DNA of 55,087 bases from Stagnihabitans tardus (GCF_009925085.1 NZ_JAABNR010000022.1:1-55087); one strand, 5' to 3'; numbered from the stretch's first letter, positions 33,335 through 42,443 are shown. Notes: generated from the letters alone by a model not told the origin. Numbers and translations are program-made.

Positions 33335-35056
33335 ATGAAATACCTGCTTTGCAGAACGGCCTTGTCTGCGGCTTTGGTGGCCCTGGCGGGCAGTGCCGCC
33401 TGGGCTGACATGGACGCCGCCAAGGCTTTCCTGGACGCCGAAATCGGCGACATGTCGACGCTCAGCCGCGCCGACCAGGAAAAAGAGATGCAGTGGTTCA
33501 TCGACGCCGCCAAGCCCTATGCGGGCATGGAGATCAAGGTCGTGTCGGAGACCATCGGCACCCATGAATACGAATCCAAGGTCCTGGCCCCGGCTTTCGA
33601 GGCCATTACCGGCATCAAGGTCACCCATGACCTGATCGGCGAAGGCGATGTGGTCGAAAAGCTGCAAACCCAGATGCAGTCGGGCGAAAACATCTATGAC
33701 GCCTATATCAACGACAGCGACCTGATCGGCACCCACTGGCGCTATCAGCAGGCCCGCAACCTGACCGACTGGATGGCCGGTGAGGGTGCAGCCGTCACCA
33801 ACCCGGGCCTCGATATCGCCGACTTCATCGGGACCTCCTTCACCACGGGGCCGGATGGCAAGCTCTACCAGCTGCCCGACCAGCAGTTCGCGAACCTCTA
33901 CTGGTTCCGCTACGACTGGTTCAACGATCAGAAAACCAAGGACGATTTCAAGGCCAAGTATGGCTATGACCTTGGCGTCCCGGTCAACTGGTCGGCCTAT
34001 GAGGACATCGCGGAGTTCTTCACCGGCCGCGACATGTCCTATGCCGGAGGCCCGGCCACGGATGTCTATGGCAACATGGACTACGGCAAGAAGGACGTCT
34101 CCCAGGGCTGGCGCTATACCGACGCCTGGATGTCGATGGCGGGGATGGGCGACAAGGGCGAGCCCAATGGCCTTCCGGTCGACGAATGGGGCATCCGCGT
34201 CAACGAGAAGTCGCAGCCGGTCGGTTCTTGCGTTGCGCGGGGCGGTGCCACGAATGACGCGGCGGCGGTCTATGCCGTGACCAAGGCCATCGAGTGGTTG
34301 CAGAAATACGCGCCGCCTGCCGCCATGGGCATGACCTTTGGCGAGGCCGGCCCGGTTCCTGCCCAGGGCAACATCGCCCAGCAGATGTTCTGGTACACCG
34401 CCTTTACCGCCGACATGGTCAAGCCCGGTCCGGTGATGAACGAGGACGGCACGCCCAAGTGGCGCATGGCGCCGTCTCCGCACGGGGCTTACTGGTCGGA
34501 AGGCACCAAGATCGGCTATCAGGACGCCGGGTCCTGGACCTTGATGAAATCCACCCCGGTGGATCGCGCCCAGGCGGCCTGGCTTTACGCGCAGTTCGTC
34601 GTCTCGAAGACGGTGGATGTGAAGAAATCGGATGTCGGCCTGACCTTCATCCGCGAGTCGACCATCCAGAGCCAGCACTTCACCGACCGCGCGCCCAAGC
34701 TTGGCGGCTTGATCGAGTTCTACCGCTCGCCCGCCCGGGTGCAATGGTCGCCCACGGGCACCAACGTCCCGGACTATCCCAAGCTGTCGCAACTCTGGTG
34801 GCAGAACATCGGTGACGCGCTTTCGGGCGCCAAGACCCCGCAAGAGGCCTTGGACTCGCTTTGTGCCGAGCAGGAGAAGGTCATGATCCGTCTGGAGAAA
34901 TCCGGCGTTCAGGGCGAGCTTGGCCCGGTCATGAACGAAGAGAAGGACCCGCAGATCTGGCTGGACGAACCCGGCTCCCCGGTCGCCAAGCTGGAGAACG
35001 AGAAGCCCCAGGGCGAGACCATCTCTTATGACGAGCTGATCAAGTCCTGGAACTGA
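33335..35056 (+). CDS. glpV: Extracellular solute-binding protein, GlpV type
   Basis: 573 residues, the large size of GlpV rather than of ordinary sugar-binding proteins. A Sec signal peptide (MKYLLCRTALSAALVALAGS, cleavage after AWA) is followed by a family 1-like binding fold. It captures the polyol in the periplasm for the GlpPQST complex. AAGGGAGGAG gives a very strong ribosome-binding site, consistent with high expression. No lipoprotein cysteine is present at the processing site, so it is soluble. Confidence 0.9.
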   Translation: MKYLLCRTALSAALVALAGSAAWADMDAAKAFLDAEIGDMSTLSRADQEKEMQWFIDAAKPYAGMEIKVVSETIGTHEYESKVLAPAFEAITGIKVTHDLIGEGDVVEKLQTQMQSGENIYDAYINDSDLIGTHWRYQQARNLTDWMAGEGAAVTNPGLDIADFIGTSFTTGPDGKLYQLPDQQFANLYWFRYDWFNDQKTKDDFKAKYGYDLGVPVNWSAYEDIAEFFTGRDMSYAGGPATDVYGNMDYGKKDVSQGWRYTDAWMSMAGMGDKGEPNGLPVDEWGIRVNEKSQPVGSCVARGGATNDAAAVYAVTKAIEWLQKYAPPAAMGMTFGEAGPVPAQGNIAQQMFWYTAFTADMVKPGPVMNEDGTPKWRMAPSPHGAYWSEGTKIGYQDAGSWTLMKSTPVDRAQAAWLYAQFVVSKTVDVKKSDVGLTFIRESTIQSQHFTDRAPKLGGLIEFYRSPARVQWSPTGTNVPDYPKLSQLWWQNIGDALSGAKTPQEALDSLCAEQEKVMIRLEKSGVQGELGPVMNEEKDPQIWLDEPGSPVAKLENEKPQGETISYDELIKSWN

Positions 35057-35118
35057 TCCCTGGCCGCCGCGTCCCCGGGGCGCGGCGGCTTCCCCTGATC
35101 GTGACACGGAAGACCCCG

Positions 35119-36048
35119 ATGCCTGACCTGCGCCTTTCCATCAACACCAACCCCCTGGTGAACCGCTTTGCCGAGCCGGATCACCTGATCGACACCATCG
35201 CAGGGCAGATCGGCTGCGGTCATGTGCAACTGACGCCCGAGTTCATCAACCCCTCCTGGCCCGCCGCAACGCTGCGCCGCATCGCGCGGGAGTTCGACCG
35301 GGCGCTCTCGCGCAATGGCGTGCTTGTGACCTCGATCATGACCAGCACCTATTTCCGGCTGAACCATTTCGGCCATCCCGACCCCGAGGTCCGGCAGTAT
35401 TACGTCGATTGGTTCCGCACCCTGGCCGACCTGGCGGGCGATATCGGCGCCGAAAGCATCGGCTCGCAATTCGCCATCCTGACCCAGCGCGATTACGACG
35501 ACCCCGCCCGGCGGCAGACCATGATCGCGGCGGCGACCGACTGCTGGCATGCGGTGGCGCGGCACGCCAAGGCGGCGGGGCTGGCCTATGTCTATTGGGA
35601 GCCCATGTCCGTGGGCCGCGAATTCGGCCATACCATCGCCGAATGCCGCCGCATCGACGCCGAGCTTCAGGCGCAGAACTTTGCCCTGCCGCTGAAGATG
35701 ATCGTCGATATCGACCACGGCGACGTGACCTCGCCCGATCCTGCCGACACCGATCCCTATGCCTGGGCGGCGGCCTTTCCCGACCGCTCTCCCATCATCC
35801 ACGTCAAGCAATCCTCGATGAACAAGGGCGGCCACTGGCCCTTTACCGCCGAACACAACCTTCATGGCCGCATCCAGCCGGAAAAGCTGATCCAGACGGT
35901 CAAGGCGGCGGGGGGCAGGGACAACGAGATCTGCCTTGAGCTTTCCTTCCGCGAGCGCGAGCCGACCGACAGCCGCGTCGTTCAGATGATGGCGGAATCC
36001 GTGGCCTATTGGGCGCCGCATATCGACAGCAAGGGGGGATTGGCATGA
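35119..36048 (+). CDS. Sugar phosphate isomerase/epimerase (EryC/LerI-like TIM barrel)
   Basis: 309 residues with the xylose-isomerase-like TIM-barrel pattern: metal ligands are likely in YWEPMSVGREF, MIVDIDHGD, HVKQS and CLELSFRER. The closest known role is EryC/LerI-type interconversion of tetrulose phosphates. The ATG at 35119 is preferred over GTG 35101 because CGGAAG lies 8-13 bp upstream. The stop overlaps the next start (ATGA). Its place between the polyol transporter and an EryH-like isomerase supports a four-carbon sugar phosphate route. Exact reaction is inferred. Confidence 0.75.
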   Translation: MPDLRLSINTNPLVNRFAEPDHLIDTIAGQIGCGHVQLTPEFINPSWPAATLRRIAREFDRALSRNGVLVTSIMTSTYFRLNHFGHPDPEVRQYYVDWFRTLADLAGDIGAESIGSQFAILTQRDYDDPARRQTMIAAATDCWHAVARHAKAAGLAYVYWEPMSVGREFGHTIAECRRIDAELQAQNFALPLKMIVDIDHGDVTSPDPADTDPYAWAAAFPDRSPIIHVKQSSMNKGGHWPFTAEHNLHGRIQPEKLIQTVKAAGGRDNEICLELSFREREPTDSRVVQMMAESVAYWAPHIDSKGGLA

Positions 36049-36821
36049 AGAAGACCTGGGTCGGCACAAGCTGGAAGATGAACAAGACCCTGGCCGAGGC
36101 CCTGGCCTTTGCCGACGCGCTGGCCCGCCAGCCGGTCACCCCCCATCCCGACCTCGTGCGCTTTATCCTGCCGCCCTTTACGGCGCTGCGCGAGGTCAAG
36201 GCGCGGTTGGCGGCAACCGATGTGAGGGTCGGTGCGCAGAACATGCATTGGGACGACGCCGGAGCCTGGACCGGAGAGATTTCGCCCGCGATGCTGACCG
36301 ATTGCGGCGCCGACGTGGTAGAGATCGGCCATAGCGAGCGGCGCGAATTCTTCAACGAAACCAACGAGACCGTGGGCCGCAAGGCCGCTGCCGCCATCCG
36401 TCACGGGCTGGTCCCGGTGATCTGCATCGGCGAAAGCCTGGAGACCCGCAATTCCGGGGGCGCCGATGCTTTCCTGGCCGAACAGGTGCACGGCGCCCTC
36501 GCCTTTCTGGACACCGAAGCCCGCAAGGCCGACCTGGTGATCGCCTATGAGCCCATCTGGGCCATCGGCGTCAACGGCATCCCGGCCACGACGGACTATG
36601 CCGTGGCCCGCCATGCCAGCATCGCGGCCCTGGCCGCCGATATCCTCGGCCGTCAGGTGCCCATCCTCTACGGCGGCAGCGTCAACCCCGGGAACTGCGC
36701 CGAACTTGTCTCGCAGCCCGAGATCGACGGGCTCTTCATCGGCCGCTCGGCCTGGACCGCCAGCGGCTATCTCGACATCCTGGAACGCGTTGCCCGCGTT
36801 CTGACCACACAGAAAAGGTGA
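36045..36821 (+). CDS. Triose-phosphate isomerase family protein, EryH/TpiA2-like
   Basis: 258 residues. Catalytic elements are present: Lys in GTSWKMNKT (residues 7-15), His in IGHSERREFF, Glu in AYEPIWAIG, and the phosphate loops ILYGGSVNPGN and FIGRSAW. The N-terminal GTSWKMNKT differs from the GNWKMN of housekeeping TpiA and matches the tetrulose-phosphate isomerase EryH/DerI branch. It is translationally coupled to the EryC-like gene. It could isomerise erythrulose-4-phosphate to erythrose-4-phosphate, or simply serve DHAP/GAP interconversion. Confidence 0.82.
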   Translation: MKKTWVGTSWKMNKTLAEALAFADALARQPVTPHPDLVRFILPPFTALREVKARLAATDVRVGAQNMHWDDAGAWTGEISPAMLTDCGADVVEIGHSERREFFNETNETVGRKAAAAIRHGLVPVICIGESLETRNSGGADAFLAEQVHGALAFLDTEARKADLVIAYEPIWAIGVNGIPATTDYAVARHASIAALAADILGRQVPILYGGSVNPGNCAELVSQPEIDGLFIGRSAWTASGYLDILERVARVLTTQKR

Positions 36822-36825
36822 CACC

Positions 36826-37689
36826 ATGCCCCTGACCCAAATGAGCCCGATGCTGCGGAGCGCGCTTGCCAAAGGCCGCGCGGTGGCGGCGGTCAATATC
36901 ATCGACTTCAACTCGACCCGCGCGGTCATCGACTGCGCCCGCGAGTTGGGCGTGCCGGTCATCACCCAGGTCTCGACCAAGACGGTCAAGCATTGGGGCG
37001 CCAAGTCGGTCGCAAGCTGGGTGAAGACCCTGGCCCAGGACTCCGACCAGGACGTGGCGCTGCATTTGGACCATTGCACCGACGAGGCCACGATCCGCAC
37101 CTGCATCGACGCGGGCTGGACGGCGGTGATGTTCGACGGGTCCAAGCTGCCCTTCGCCGAGAACCTGGCGCGCTCGACCGCGATCTATGACTTTACCCAG
37201 GCCGCCGGAGTCGACCTGGAATGCGAGATCGGCGCCATTGGCGGGGTCGAGGATGACAAGGTCGTCAAGGACGGCGAGGAGATGCTGGCCAATTTCGACG
37301 AATGCCTCGAATTCGCCCGCGCCATGCCCAGGATGGGCGTCTTTGCCCCGGCCATCGGCACGGCCCATGGCTTTTACAAGGGCGAGCCCAAGATCGCCTA
37401 TGACCTTCTGGACCGCATCGCCAAGGCCACCGGCCTGCCCATCGCGCTGCATGGCGGGACGGGGCTGACGGACGACCAGTTCCGCAACTGCATTTGGCGG
37501 GGCTGCGCCAAGGTGAACCTCTCCACCATGCACAAGCGCGACTTCATCGAGGGCTTTGGCGCGGTCTATGCCCGCGACAGGCGCCCCGGCGAGCCCCTGG
37601 TCTATCTGGAGGCGCAGCACAAGACGATGCGCGACAGCCTGCGGCCCTTCCTGTCGCTTTTCTCGCTGGGCGGAAAGGGGGCGGCATGA
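36826..37689 (+). CDS. Class II (zinc) ketose-bisphosphate aldolase
   Basis: 287 residues. Zinc and catalytic residues typical of FbaA/GatY/IolJ enzymes are visible: ALHLDHCTDE (His80, Asp82, His83), GAIGGVED, IGTAHGFYKG (His181), ALHGGTGLTDDQ (His209) and KVNLST. It cleaves or condenses a ketose 1,n-bisphosphate with DHAP. It lies 4 bp after the isomerase gene and overlaps the phosphatase gene by 4 bp. The exact aldehyde substrate is not readable; FBP and tetrose-derived bisphosphates are both possible. Confidence 0.88.
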   Translation: MPLTQMSPMLRSALAKGRAVAAVNIIDFNSTRAVIDCARELGVPVITQVSTKTVKHWGAKSVASWVKTLAQDSDQDVALHLDHCTDEATIRTCIDAGWTAVMFDGSKLPFAENLARSTAIYDFTQAAGVDLECEIGAIGGVEDDKVVKDGEEMLANFDECLEFARAMPRMGVFAPAIGTAHGFYKGEPKIAYDLLDRIAKATGLPIALHGGTGLTDDQFRNCIWRGCAKVNLSTMHKRDFIEGFGAVYARDRRPGEPLVYLEAQHKTMRDSLRPFLSLFSLGGKGAA

Positions 37690-38393
37690 GCGACCTTCAG
37701 GCGATCCTCTTCGATTGCGATGGCGTTCTGGTCGATACCGAGCGGGACGGCCACCGCCTGGCCTTCAACCGCGCCTTTGCGCAGCTGGGGCTGGCTGCGG
37801 AATGGTCGGTCGAACGCTATGGCGAATTGCTGGAGATTGCGGGCGGCAAGGAGCGGACCCGCCACCATTTCGACCAGACCGGCTGGCCTGCGGCGATCAC
37901 CGACCGGGACGCTTTCCTGCAGGACATGCACCGGGTGAAGACGGCGCTTTTCCTCGATATCGTGACCTCGGGCGCCATGGCGGCGCGGCCCGGCATCCGG
38001 GAGCTGATCAGGGCGGCGCTTTCCAGCGGGGTCAGGGTGGCGGTCTGTTCCACCTCGAATGTCGCGGCGGTGCAGGGGATCGTCGATCACCTGATCGGCG
38101 CCGATCTGGCGCCGCAGGTCCGGGTCTTTGCGGGCGACATGGTCAAGCGCAAGAAGCCCGACCCCGCGATCTATCAACTGGCGCTGGACGAGATGGGGCT
38201 GGACCCCGCGCGCTGCGTGGTGGTCGAGGACAGCAACATCGGCCTGCGCGCCGCCAAGGCGGCGGGCCTGCGCTGCGTTGTCACGAAATCCAGCTACACG
38301 GCCGAGGAGGATTTCTCTTTGGCCGATATCGTGGTGACGGACCTTGCCGCAGGAGGCATCGACCTGCCCCGCGTCGCGACCCTGGTCGGCTGA
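37686..38393 (+). CDS. HAD-superfamily phosphatase, CbbY-like
   Basis: 235 residues. HAD motif I FDCDGVLVDTERDGHR, motif II CSTSN, motif III KRKKPDP and motif IV VVEDSNIG are all present, with the large helical cap of subfamily IA. The start resembles CbbY, which hydrolyses xylulose-1,5-bisphosphate. In an operon with an aldolase and transketolase it may remove a dead-end sugar bisphosphate. It ends the operon and converges on another HAD gene with only 3 bp between. Confidence 0.85.
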   Translation: MSDLQAILFDCDGVLVDTERDGHRLAFNRAFAQLGLAAEWSVERYGELLEIAGGKERTRHHFDQTGWPAAITDRDAFLQDMHRVKTALFLDIVTSGAMAARPGIRELIRAALSSGVRVAVCSTSNVAAVQGIVDHLIGADLAPQVRVFAGDMVKRKKPDPAIYQLALDEMGLDPARCVVVEDSNIGLRAAKAAGLRCVVTKSSYTAEEDFSLADIVVTDLAAGGIDLPRVATLVG

Positions 38394-38396
38394 GGC

Positions 38397-39176
38397 TCAC
38401 TCCAGCCCCAGCACCGGGGCCAGGTCCAAGAGGCGGGGCACGACATGGCTGGGGCGGAAGGGGAAGCCCTTCATGCTCTCGCGCGTCGAGGTGCCGGTCA
38501 GGACCAGCGCGGTCTGCAACCCCAGCTCCAGCCCCGCCAGCACATCGGTGTCCATCCGGTCGCCCACCATGATCGCATTGGCCGCCCGGATCGACAGCCG
38601 GTTCAGCGCCCCGCGCATCATCAGGGGATTGGGCTTGCCGATGAAATAGGGCGCCTTGCCGGAGGAGGCCTGGATCATCGCGCAGACCGCGCCGCAGGCG
38701 GGGTGAAAGCCGCCTTCCACCGGGCCGTTGACATCCGGGTTGGTGCCGATGAACCGCGCGCCATTCATCACCAGGTGGGCGGCATGGGCCAGGGCGGCAT
38801 AGTCGTAATGCAGGCTCTCGCCGATCACCACGAAATCCGGCGCCTCATCCACCAGCCGGCAACCATCCGACACCAGCGCCTCGAAGAGACCGGCATCCCC
38901 CACGGCAAAGACCGTGGCCCCGGGCTTCTGGCTGGCCAGGAATTGCGCCGTGGCGAGCGCCGAGGTGTGGATATCGGCCTCGGTGATCGGAAATCCCAGT
39001 GCGCAAAGCTTCTCGGCATGAACCCGGGGCGAAAAGCGCGAGTTGTTGGTAAACAGCATGAACCGCACCCCGGCAGCCTTCAGCCGCGAGACATATTCGA
39101 CCGAGCCGTCGATGGCCGTCCCGCCCCGGACCAGAACCCCGTCCATATCCAGCAGGTGGGCAGGGATCTGTGTCAT
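38397..39176 (-). CDS. HAD-IIA family phosphatase (NagD-like)
   Basis: 259 residues. Motif I LLDMDGVLVRG, motif II FTNNSR, motif III around IGKPNPLMM and motif IV MVGDRMDTDVLAGLELG, with a type C2 cap, mark the NagD/phosphoglycolate phosphatase-like group. Broad sugar-phosphate or nucleotide phosphatase activity is usual. It converges with the CbbY-like gene and may share the region's metabolic role, but it is transcribed separately. Confidence 0.88.
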   Translation of the reverse strand: MTQIPAHLLDMDGVLVRGGTAIDGSVEYVSRLKAAGVRFMLFTNNSRFSPRVHAEKLCALGFPITEADIHTSALATAQFLASQKPGATVFAVGDAGLFEALVSDGCRLVDEAPDFVVIGESLHYDYAALAHAAHLVMNGARFIGTNPDVNGPVEGGFHPACGAVCAMIQASSGKAPYFIGKPNPLMMRGALNRLSIRAANAIMVGDRMDTDVLAGLELGLQTALVLTGTSTRESMKGFPFRPSHVVPRLLDLAPVLGLE

Positions 39177-39791
39177 CTTTCGCGGTCCTCACATGGATGT
39201 TCCTGGGATCAGCGTCCGGCAATGATCGCTCGGTCGAGGCTGGCGCCTGCATGCATCTGATGCCTTGGCGCGGCCTGCCCTTGATACTCCAGCAACCGAT
39301 GTTTGAACAAGGCGTGACGTCGCGCATCGGGCCGGATATCGTCAAGGATGCAGCGGTGTCACCCGCTTGATGCGCAGTCCAGCCGGGAAAGCTGCGGCCT
39401 TCCCGTGACTTGGGCACCTGTCTGCGCCCCAGGAAGCCAGCGCCTCGCCGAGGGCTGCCCGATCCGCGACGGGCACGGCTGCCGCGTCATGGGCATCGAA
39501 TGGCACGGCATCACCTGGTTCAACGGCCTGTCCAGGCCGGCCTCCGGCAAGACGCTTCAGGTCCCTTCACGCGCCTGATGGCCCAGGAAATCCACGATGA
39601 GCTTTGACAGTTCGCCATGGAGCGCCGCGCGAGAGCGGCTGGAGGCGCTCCACCCGGGACAGGCTGCGCCGCCTGGGCCTGCCTGCTCCCAGGCGGCAAG
39701 GCGTCGGATCGCGGCCCGGCGACTCCGTCGTCGCGCGCAAATCACGCGACCGACCAGGCCCAGGGGGCGCGATCCGGGGGCCGATGCGGCT
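39177..39791. other. 615-bp gap without a recognisable gene
   Basis: Short frames occur on both strands but none has family features or a convincing start. The left end presumably carries the promoter of the NagD-like gene. The rest may be decayed coding sequence. Confidence 0.5.
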
Positions 39792-41465
39792 TCAGAGGAT
39801 CAGGTCATCAAGCTGAAGATGCGTCACACCTTGCAGGATCACCACGAGGTCACCGGCGGTGATCACGGTGTTGCCGTGACGCTCCACCACATCGACCCCG
39901 GTCAGGTGAGATAGGTCGAGGTGATCCACCCCGGTCTCGAAATCGCGGATCACGTCGCGGCCCCGGTCTGCTTGGGTGAAAAGGAAAGTGTCGGCACCGC
40001 GGCCGCCGATGAACAGGTCGTTCCCGGCCCCGCCCTGCAAGAGATCGCGGCCCGCGCCTCCGTTCAGGCGGTCATCCCCGTCGCCGCCCCTCAGCGTATC
40101 GTTGCCCCCCAGGCCCAGAAGCTGGTTGTTCTTGCCCATCGCCGCCGGAGCATCCCGCGCCACGTCCAGAAGGTTGGCCAGGTCGTCCCGTGCCGTGCCC
40201 GCCTTTTCGTCGCCCACCAAGACGACCGAACCATCCGCAAAGCGCAGGTTCTCTGCCGTCACGGCCCGCAGGTCCCGCGCGGTTTGCAGGGTGACGCCCT
40301 GCGCGCCGAGCTTCATCGCCGTGCCCCCGCCCAGGTGCAGCCCGGCCGCCGAGACCGAAGCCACCGTGATGGCGCCCCGGATCGCCTCACGCTCCCAAAG
40401 CCCGCCATGGGCCAGCTGCGACAGGGCAAAGGCCCCGCCGAAGGAGTTCACTTCGGCCGAAGTTCCCGCCAATGAGACGATCGCCCCGCTGACCTGCTCG
40501 ATATAGGTGCTGGAGCCGGTGCCAAGCGTGCCGCCGGTGAAGCCCACCATGGTCTCGCCGCTGTCCAGCACAAGCTGAGCAAGGCCCAGGCCGAAGCCCT
40601 GGTGCCCGCCCGGCCAGCTGTCGGTCAAGGCGAAATCGGTCATCTGGGCCAGGGCCTCTTGCCCGATCAGGGTCTTGTCGATCAAGAGCGCGCGCAAAAA
40701 GGTGATCATGTCGCCATTGGTCGACACCACGCCCGCCTCGCCCTGCATCTCCCACAGCGCCCGGGTCACATCAATGACCGACCCGTCGGGCAAGGTGGCA
40801 TAGGAGTGCAGCCTCTGGTCGCCGAAGTCGAGTTGCCGGATCGAGTGGGTCATTCCTAAAGGGCTCAGGATGCGGTCTTGCAGGGCCTGGTAAAAGCCCT
40901 GGCCGGTCAGAGCCTCGACGATATGCCCCAGGAAAAGGTAGTTGGTGTTGGAGTAATGATAGGCCTCGCCCGGCGCATTGGTGGCCTCCATCCCGCGCGC
41001 GATCTCCAGCGCTTCGGCGGGGCCGAAGACCTGGTCGGGATGGTCCAGCAGGGCCCGGATGAAAAGCGGAACACCGTCGGCGCCCAGGGCATCGGTGTAG
41101 TTGCCAAGCCCCGCCGTCATGTTCAGCAACTGTCGCACCGTGGCCTGATCGGCATTGGCGATGCCCTGGATCATCTCGGCAGGCAGGTAATCGGCCGCCT
41201 GTGCGTCAAGGTCGATGCGCCCCTCCTGCACCAGTTGCAGCACCATGACCGCGGTCATCATCTTGGTCTGGCTGCCGATCTCATAGGCGCCATCCGGGCG
41301 CGCGCCCTGGCCCGTCTCGGTATCGGCCTGACCGCTGGAGAGCTTCAGGGTCACGGGCCCGCGCGTGACCTCTGCCACGACGGCGGCCGCGGCCCCCTGG
41401 TCGCGCACCGCATCGACGATGGCTTGGGCTTCACTCCGCATGGCTTGGGGGTCGAAGGTGATCAT
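39792..41465 (-). CDS. Serine beta-lactamase-fold hydrolase with C-terminal RTX repeats
   Basis: 557 residues. The N-terminal 340 or so residues are of the class C beta-lactamase/DD-peptidase type, with SQTK at 65-68 (nucleophile Ser65, Lys68) and the YSN motif at 171-173. A linker leads to RTX nonapeptide repeats at about 451-492 (GGNDTLRGG, GDDRLNGG, GRDLLQGG, GNDLFIGG) and a serralysin-like C-terminal domain ending in LQLDDLIL. There is no N-terminal signal peptide, so type I secretion through the C-terminus is expected. GAGGAG precedes the ATG at 41465; an upstream ATG at 41543 would translate through a large palindrome. No type I exporter gene is in the window. Confidence 0.88.
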   Translation of the reverse strand: MITFDPQAMRSEAQAIVDAVRDQGAAAAVVAEVTRGPVTLKLSSGQADTETGQGARPDGAYEIGSQTKMMTAVMVLQLVQEGRIDLDAQAADYLPAEMIQGIANADQATVRQLLNMTAGLGNYTDALGADGVPLFIRALLDHPDQVFGPAEALEIARGMEATNAPGEAYHYSNTNYLFLGHIVEALTGQGFYQALQDRILSPLGMTHSIRQLDFGDQRLHSYATLPDGSVIDVTRALWEMQGEAGVVSTNGDMITFLRALLIDKTLIGQEALAQMTDFALTDSWPGGHQGFGLGLAQLVLDSGETMVGFTGGTLGTGSSTYIEQVSGAIVSLAGTSAEVNSFGGAFALSQLAHGGLWEREAIRGAITVASVSAAGLHLGGGTAMKLGAQGVTLQTARDLRAVTAENLRFADGSVVLVGDEKAGTARDDLANLLDVARDAPAAMGKNNQLLGLGGNDTLRGGDGDDRLNGGAGRDLLQGGAGNDLFIGGRGADTFLFTQADRGRDVIRDFETGVDHLDLSHLTGVDVVERHGNTVITAGDLVVILQGVTHLQLDDLIL

Positions 41466-41525
41466 CGCAGTCTCCTCATCGGGGTTGATCCTTGGGTGGA
41501 TCATGATAAACAGGGCAAATATCAT

Positions 41526-41563
41526 GTTTATCGTGAAATTCAACCTGGAATTTCACGATAAAC
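41526..41563. promoter_or_regulatory. Perfect 16-bp-arm palindrome in the divergent promoter region
   Basis: GTTTATCGTGAAATTC (41526-41541) and its exact reverse complement (41548-41563) are separated by six bases. It lies 60 bp from the RTX-hydrolase start and 29 bp from the DUF2975 start, so it is an operator serving both. The small HTH protein at 42142 is a candidate ligand. Confidence 0.7.
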
Positions 41564-41592
41564 GATGAATATTTCATGAAGGACGTGACGCT

Positions 41593-42129
41593 ATGCCCAA
41601 AGACCGCCTTTTCACCTGGCTGGATCGCGGCTTCTGGCTGGTCTGGGCGGGGTTTCCCTTGCTCATCTGGTCAGTTGTCCAGGCGACCCTGACGGCCCCC
41701 CAGCAATTGGCAGCCCAACTGCCCGACCAGGCGGCCTGCATTGCCAGCCTGCCCAATATCGCCACCGCGCATCCCCTGTCCCAGGCGGTTTTCTGGAGCG
41801 CCTTTGCGCTGGAAAACCTGGTCTATGCCGTTCTTCTGGCCCATGCGCATCTGGTCATCCACCGCTGCGCCCGGCGCGAGGTCTTCGTGCCGCCGATGAT
41901 CGCCATCCTGCGGCGGATCGGGGTGATCATCATGGGCTTTCCCGTGTTGGACCTTGGCCTCACCAACCTCATCGGCTGGACCCTGCACAAGGCCGGGGAC
42001 ATCGCGGTCTTTCAGCCGAGCCTTGCGCTGGATCTGCCCGTGCTGGGCGTCGGCCTGTTGCTCATGGCCATCGCCCATGCGATGCGGTTGGGTGTGGCGC
42101 TGCAACGCGATGTGGCGCTGACGATCTGA
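41593..42129 (+). CDS. DUF2975-type membrane protein
   Basis: 178 residues with four predicted membrane helices: near WLVWAGFPLLIWSVV, FWSAFALENLVYAVLLAHAH, IGVIIMGFPVLDLGLTNLIG and VLGVGLLLMAIAHAMRLG. The layout, and the YozG-like regulator 12 bp downstream, match the widespread DUF2975-HTH pair, thought to be a membrane-sequestered regulatory system. Function is otherwise unknown. It is divergent from the RTX hydrolase across a palindrome. Confidence 0.75.
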   Translation: MPKDRLFTWLDRGFWLVWAGFPLLIWSVVQATLTAPQQLAAQLPDQAACIASLPNIATAHPLSQAVFWSAFALENLVYAVLLAHAHLVIHRCARREVFVPPMIAILRRIGVIIMGFPVLDLGLTNLIGWTLHKAGDIAVFQPSLALDLPVLGVGLLLMAIAHAMRLGVALQRDVALTI

Positions 42130-42141
42130 CGGGGGGCAGCG

Positions 42142-42369
42142 ATGATCAGGGTCAACCTCGATGTGATGCTGGCGCGGCGCAAGATGCGGCTGGGTGAGCT
42201 TGCCGAGCGTGTAGGCATCTCGATGCAGAACCTGTCGATCCTGAAGACCGGCAAGGCGCGGGCCGTGCGGTTTTCCACGCTCGATGCGCTGTGCCGGGCC
42301 TTGGATTGCCAGCCGGCCGATATCCTGGAGTTCGACCCCGCCACCCCGGAACCCGAGGACGGCGCCTGA
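42142..42369 (+). CDS. YozG-like Cro/CI-family helix-turn-helix protein
   Basis: 75 residues, almost entirely an HTH_26/XRE domain: MIRVNLDVMLARRKMRLGEL, AERVGISMQNLSILKTGKA, FSTLDALCRALDCQPADIL. It is encoded right after the DUF2975 gene, probably co-transcribed. In similar pairs the HTH protein regulates its own operon; the 16-bp-arm palindrome upstream is the likely target. GGGGGGCAG precedes the ATG. Confidence 0.85.
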   Translation: MIRVNLDVMLARRKMRLGELAERVGISMQNLSILKTGKARAVRFSTLDALCRALDCQPADILEFDPATPEPEDGA

Positions 42370-42443
42370 TCACCCGGCGGAAGCCGCGGTCCAGAGAGGT
42401 CCGGGCAAGGGAAGGGACAAGCGGGCGGCGGCGGGTGCTCTGT

